Shown here: positions 60,841-64,000 of the stretch, piece after piece
How positions within the stretch are numbered: the first letter of the stretch is position 1
How the letters are laid out: each line of letters starts with the position of its first letter
Assembly: GCF_009720655.1 (NCBI RefSeq)
Contig: NZ_WNKS01000004.1
Location: forward strand, 1-64,000
Length of the DNA stretch: 64,000 nt
DNA from: Rhodoblastus acidophilus
GTDB lineage: Bacteria > Pseudomonadota > Alphaproteobacteria > Rhizobiales > Beijerinckiaceae
Direction of reading: 5' to 3'
Notes under the pieces: generated by a model
What the model was told of the DNA's origin: nothing
Seen by the model: the letters and a program-made list of their open reading frames with translations, nothing else
Database searches by the model: none
Program-made: the position numbers and the translations under genes

Positions 60841-61503
60841 TTGGTCCGGTTCGAAAATGTCGGTCTCCGCTATGGGATGGGCGCGGAAATTTTACGCGAC
60901 CTCAGCTTCGACATTGCGCCACAATCCTTTCAGTTCCTCACGGGGCCGTCGGGCGCAGGCAAGACCACGCTCTTGCGGCTCATCCTGCTGTCGCTGCGTC
61001 CAACGCGCGGCCTCATCACTTTGTTCGGCGAGGATTCCGCCGCACTCGACAAGAGCGCGGTGACGCGTTTGCGGCGCAAGGTCGGCGTGGTGTTCCAGGA
61101 TTTTCGGCTGCTTGACCATCTCACCACCTACCAAAACGTCGCCCTGCCGTTGCGCGTGCTCGGCAAGGACGAGGCCTCCTACCGCGCGGAGGTGTTGGAA
61201 CTGATGGACTGGGTTGGACTTGGCGAGCGGCTCCACGCCTATCCGCCGGTGCTTTCAGGCGGCGAGAAGCAGCGCGCGGCCATCGCCCGCGCCCTGATCA
61301 TGCAGCCGGAACTGCTGCTCGCCGACGAACCGACCGGCAATGTCGATCCGGTGATGGCGCGACGCCTGCTGCGGCTGTTCCAGGAATTGCACAAGTCCGG
61401 CACATCCGTGGTGATCGCCACCCACGATCTCAACCTGATGGACCAGTTCGACGGAGCGCGCCGGCTCGTGCTCGGCGACGGCCGTCTGCACATCTACGAT
61501 TGA
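60841..61503 (+). CDS. ftsE: cell division ATP-binding protein FtsE
   Basis: ATPase of the FtsEX complex that activates septal murein hydrolases at division. The product is 220 aa from a TTG at 60841 (MVRFENVGLRYG). Walker A is GPSGAGKTT, the signature LSGGEKQRAAIARAL, Walker B LLADEPTGNVDP, and VVFQDFRLLDHLTTY is FtsE-typical. It is 7 nt upstream of ftsX. Confidence 0.96.
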   Translation: MVRFENVGLRYGMGAEILRDLSFDIAPQSFQFLTGPSGAGKTTLLRLILLSLRPTRGLITLFGEDSAALDKSAVTRLRRKVGVVFQDFRLLDHLTTYQNVALPLRVLGKDEASYRAEVLELMDWVGLGERLHAYPPVLSGGEKQRAAIARALIMQPELLLADEPTGNVDPVMARRLLRLFQELHKSGTSVVIATHDLNLMDQFDGARRLVLGDGRLHIYD

Positions 61504-61510
61504 GGCGGCC

Positions 61511-62455
61511 ATGGTGAGTTTCCCGCTCCACCGCGATGACGCCGCTCCCGAGGAAAACTGGGCGGCGACGCCGCTGGTGCCGGCCTCGTCGGTGGCCGGC
61601 GCGGCCCTGGCCGTGGTCATCGCCATCATGACGTTCCTGGCGGCGCTCACCGCTGGCTTCGCCTTGCTGCTGACGCAGGCCTCGCACGAATGGCGTGGGC
61701 AGGTTGGCGTGGAAATGACCATTCAGATCATGCCGCGTCCCGGCCGCGATCTCGACGCCGATTCGCGCAAGGCGGTCGAGATTACGAGCAATTTTGCCGG
61801 CCTGAGCGACGCGCGGCCGCTCAGCAAATCGCAGTCCGAGGAATTGCTCGCGCCCTGGCTCGGCGCCGGCGTCGATCTCGGCCAGTTGCCCGTGCCTCGC
61901 CTGATCACGCTGCGGCGCGACGAAACAAAACCTCTCGACGAAATCGGCCTGCGCTCGGCGCTGGACGCCGCCCTGCCCAACGCCAATCTCGACAATCACG
62001 GCGTCTGGATGCAGCGACTGACCAGCATGGCCGATGTGGTTGTGGCGAGCGCGCTCGGCGTGTTCGCGCTGGTGCTCACCGCCATGGGGCTGGCGGTCGG
62101 CTTCGCCACACGCGGCGCCATGGCCGGCGCGAAGGAAATCATCCAGGCGCTGCATTACGTCGGCGCGGCCGATTCGTTCATCGCCGCCGAATTCCAGCGT
62201 CACTTTCTCCGCCTTGGCCTGCGCGGCGGCGTGCTCGGTGGTTGCGCTGCGACAAGCCTTTTTCTGGCGCTCGGCGCGATGTCGCGGCATTGGACCGCCA
62301 CGGCGGGGGGCGAGCAGGCCGAGGCCATGTTCGGCGCCTTCGCGCTGGGATGGAACGGCTTGGCGGCCATCGCCGCGCTGTCGCTGGGGGTGGCGGCGCT
62401 GACGGCGCTGATGTCGCGAATCATCGTGCTGCGCAGCCTGCGCCAGCTCAATTGA
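61511..62455 (+). CDS. ftsX: cell division protein FtsX
   Basis: Four-helix permease-like partner of FtsE, 314 aa. The N-terminal cytoplasmic region is followed by helix 1 (about residues 25-60), a periplasmic loop of about 110 residues that contacts hydrolase activators, and three C-terminal helices. The LPVPRLITL and SMADVVVASALGVFALVLTAMGLAVGFATRGAM blocks fit the alphaproteobacterial form. plsC begins 54 nt later. Confidence 0.94.
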   Translation: MVSFPLHRDDAAPEENWAATPLVPASSVAGAALAVVIAIMTFLAALTAGFALLLTQASHEWRGQVGVEMTIQIMPRPGRDLDADSRKAVEITSNFAGLSDARPLSKSQSEELLAPWLGAGVDLGQLPVPRLITLRRDETKPLDEIGLRSALDAALPNANLDNHGVWMQRLTSMADVVVASALGVFALVLTAMGLAVGFATRGAMAGAKEIIQALHYVGAADSFIAAEFQRHFLRLGLRGGVLGGCAATSLFLALGAMSRHWTATAGGEQAEAMFGAFALGWNGLAAIAALSLGVAALTALMSRIIVLRSLRQLN

Positions 62456-62509
62456 CGCATGTTCGGAAAAACGCTTGCAATCCGTATGCGGTGCGGCACA
62501 ACAGGCGCC

Positions 62510-63283
62510 ATGCTTTTCCTGCGCTCGCTCGTCTTCAACATCGCTTTCTACGTCAACCTCGCGGTCCTGCTGGTCCTCGGGCTGCCCACAATGTTCTTCG
62601 GCCGGCTCAGCATCATCCGATTGGCGCATTACTGGGGCTGGTCGTCGCTCTGGCTGATGGAAATGATTTGCGGAACGAAGGTGGAATTTCGCGGCAAGGA
62701 AAACCTGCTTCGCGAAGGCTGCATCATCGCCGCCAAGCACCAGTCCGCCTGGGAAACCTTTGCGCTGTGCACGCAGTTGCGCGACTTTACCTACATTCTC
62801 AAGCGCGAACTCACCTGGCTGCCGCTGTTCGGCCAATATCTGGTGCGCGCCGACCAGATCGCCATCGACCGCAAGAGCCGCTCCGCCGCGCTGAAGCAAC
62901 TGGTCGCCGATGCGCGCGTCGCCCTCGCCGAGGGGCGCGCCATCTTCATCTTCCCGGAGGGCACGCGCCGTCCGGCCGGCGCGCCGCCGCACTACAAGGC
63001 CGGCGTCGCCCATCTCTACGGAGCGGAAGACGCGCCCTGCGTTCCCGTGGCGCTCAATTCCGGCTTGTTCTGGCCGCGCAGAAAATTCATGCGGTATCCC
63101 GGCACGATCGTCATCGAATTTTTGCCGGCGATCCCGCCGGGATTGCCAATCCAAGAGTTCCTGCCCAGACTCCAGCAAGCCATTGAAGAGGCGAGCGACC
63201 GTCTGATCGCCGAGGCCCTTGCGGAAAATCCCGGACTGGCGGTCAATCTCGCGCCCAGGGAAGCGGCTCCGAACGTGGCTTGA
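62510..63283 (+). CDS. plsC: 1-acyl-sn-glycerol-3-phosphate acyltransferase PlsC
   Basis: Adds the second acyl chain to make phosphatidic acid. The product is 257 aa from the ATG at 62510 (MLFLRSLVFNIAFYV); an ATG at 62459 is possible. The acyltransferase motif I is KHQSAWET (H-x4-E rather than the usual D), motif III FPEGTRRPAG, and the PVALNSG block follows. An N-terminal membrane helix is present. Confidence 0.93.
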   Translation: MLFLRSLVFNIAFYVNLAVLLVLGLPTMFFGRLSIIRLAHYWGWSSLWLMEMICGTKVEFRGKENLLREGCIIAAKHQSAWETFALCTQLRDFTYILKRELTWLPLFGQYLVRADQIAIDRKSRSAALKQLVADARVALAEGRAIFIFPEGTRRPAGAPPHYKAGVAHLYGAEDAPCVPVALNSGLFWPRRKFMRYPGTIVIEFLPAIPPGLPIQEFLPRLQQAIEEASDRLIAEALAENPGLAVNLAPREAAPNVA

Positions 63284-63340
63284 CTTTATTCCTATTTTGT
63301 TCTTTTTTTATTCTCATGACGCATCGCCCATGAGAACAAA

Positions 63341-63709
63341 ATGACCCCTGCCGCTCACCAGTCCAGCCGCCCCCTCGCCGCCCTGCGCGCAACCGTGCTG
63401 GAATCCTTGTTTTGCTCCTGGAGCGGCCGTTCCGGACGACGCTATATCTGTTCGATTCATCCCATCACGGAAGAACCGGCGTTCGATTGCGGCCGGGCGG
63501 TGGTCGCCGCCGTGCGCCCGAGTTTTTCGGGGGCGGCGATCGCCTTCGTGTTTCTGCCACGCACCGACGGCGATGATTTTCCTCTGTGGGCGCGGCGGGC
63601 GCGCAGCTGCGGCGCGAGCGCTTTTCACGTTCACCTCCTCGCTGAAACCGAAGGAGATCGCGCGGCCACGGCGTCCGACCTGCGGCCGGCGCCGATTTTC
63701 ACGATCTGA
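63341..63709 (+). CDS. hypothetical protein
   Basis: A 122-residue protein, MTPAAHQSSRPLAALRATVL at the start. One recognisable feature is a central segment YICSIHPITEEPAFDCGRAVVAAVRPSFSGAAIAFVFLP. It has cysteines at several positions and no signal peptide. I do not recognise the family. It sits between plsC and the DUF2125 gene on the same strand, spaced by 57 and 68 nt. Confidence 0.6.
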   Translation: MTPAAHQSSRPLAALRATVLESLFCSWSGRSGRRYICSIHPITEEPAFDCGRAVVAAVRPSFSGAAIAFVFLPRTDGDDFPLWARRARSCGASAFHVHLLAETEGDRAATASDLRPAPIFTI

Positions 63710-63777
63710 CAAACAGGCAGACTTTTGCGCGCAAAATTGGCAGAAAGAGCGCTGTTCGATTCCGCCGCGAGGGACCC

Positions 63778-64000
63778 ATGGCCGCCGTTCTGTCACGTCT
63801 TGCGTTGCGCGTTCTGCTCGGCTTCGCCGCCATCGTCGCGCTCGGCGTCTGCTTCGGATGGTTGTACGGGGCCAAGAGGCTCGGCGACTATTTGCATCAG
63901 CCCGCCTTCAATGGCGCCTCGCTCGCGGATTTCTGCGGCGCCAGCGAAATCGGAGGCTTTCCCTTCCGGCTCAAGCTGACCTGCAAGTCTCTCCAGGCGC
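63778..64000 (+). CDS. DUF2125 protein, 5' part (cut by window end)
   Basis: The ATG at 63778 opens a frame that runs off the window after 74 codons. It has an N-terminal membrane helix (LRVLLGFAAIVALGVCFGWLYG) and then SEIGGFPFRLKLTCKSL, the hallmark of DUF2125 proteins, which are usually about 330-370 aa and possibly lipid-related. The function is unknown. Confidence 0.8.
   Translation, partial: MAAVLSRLALRVLLGFAAIVALGVCFGWLYGAKRLGDYLHQPAFNGASLADFCGASEIGGFPFRLKLTCKSLQA

Overview
The window is GC-rich, densely packed chromosomal DNA from an alphaproteobacterium, most likely Hyphomicrobiales (Rhizobiales). The evidence is gene order: hslUV next to hisB-DUF2628-hisHAFE-coaA, hrcA, an acnA/ccmABCDG divergon, hprK-EIIA(Man)-HPr of the nitrogen-type PTS, rnd-lptCAB-rpoN, and DUF3426-hpt next to ftsEX. 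There is also a rhizobial-type palindromic repeat at the left edge. I cannot name the genus; a Beijerinckiaceae/Methylocystaceae-like bacterium is a guess. A near-consensus parS site (40667-40682) suggests that the window lies in the origin-proximal, ParB-bound part of the chromosome.

Layout. 1-8.2 kb: repeat element, hslU and hslV (minus strand), then the histidine genes hisB, DUF2628, hisH, hisA, hisF, hisE, followed by coaA, hrcA and a SemiSWEET gene. 8.2-12.6 kb: cell-wall enzymes (L,D-transpeptidase, MepA) and aconitase. 12.7-18.99 kb: cytochrome c maturation ccmABCDG, aroA-cmk, and the regulatory PTS genes hprK, EIIA and ptsH. 19-29 kb: pgi, an ABC-F ATPase, an O-antigen ligase-like membrane protein, RNase D, the lipopolysaccharide export genes lptC, lptA, lptB, then rpoN and tRNA-Pro(CGG). 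29-36.9 kb: DUF3108 protein, a candidate anti-Shine-Dalgarno small RNA, a SUV3-like helicase with a long low-complexity tail, and a NitT/TauT-type ABC permease/ATPase pair.

36.97-40.14 kb is the accessory island: a two-gene operon (minus strand) encoding a SIR2-APAZ protein followed, with a 4-nt overlap, by a short prokaryotic Argonaute whose PIWI catalytic positions are substituted. This matches the SPARSA type of short-Argonaute defence systems, in which guide-directed recognition of invading nucleic acid triggers NAD+ depletion. It is visibly richer in A+T than its neighbours and lies about 0.5 kb from the parS site. It is the most interesting system in the window, although the family itself has already been described.

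40.8-48.8 kb: TonB-C-like protein, acyl-CoA synthetase, a pair of ParA-like proteins (the second with a degenerate P-loop), TerB-like protein, SDR, class I amidotransferase, alpha/beta hydrolase and a CAP-domain lipoprotein. 48.9-54.2 kb: DUF3772 MscS channel, then the EF-P modification pair epmB-like/epmA divergent from efp. 54.3-64 kb: Bax inhibitor-1 protein, a LolD-like ATPase with a large FtsX-type permease, tesA, thpR, hpt, DUF3426, ftsE-ftsX, plsC, a small orphan gene and a DUF2125 gene cut off by the window end.

Most genes form translationally coupled operons with 1-8 nt overlaps, and GTG/TTG starts are common. Start choices were made by eye from Shine-Dalgarno motifs, family N-termini and overlaps.
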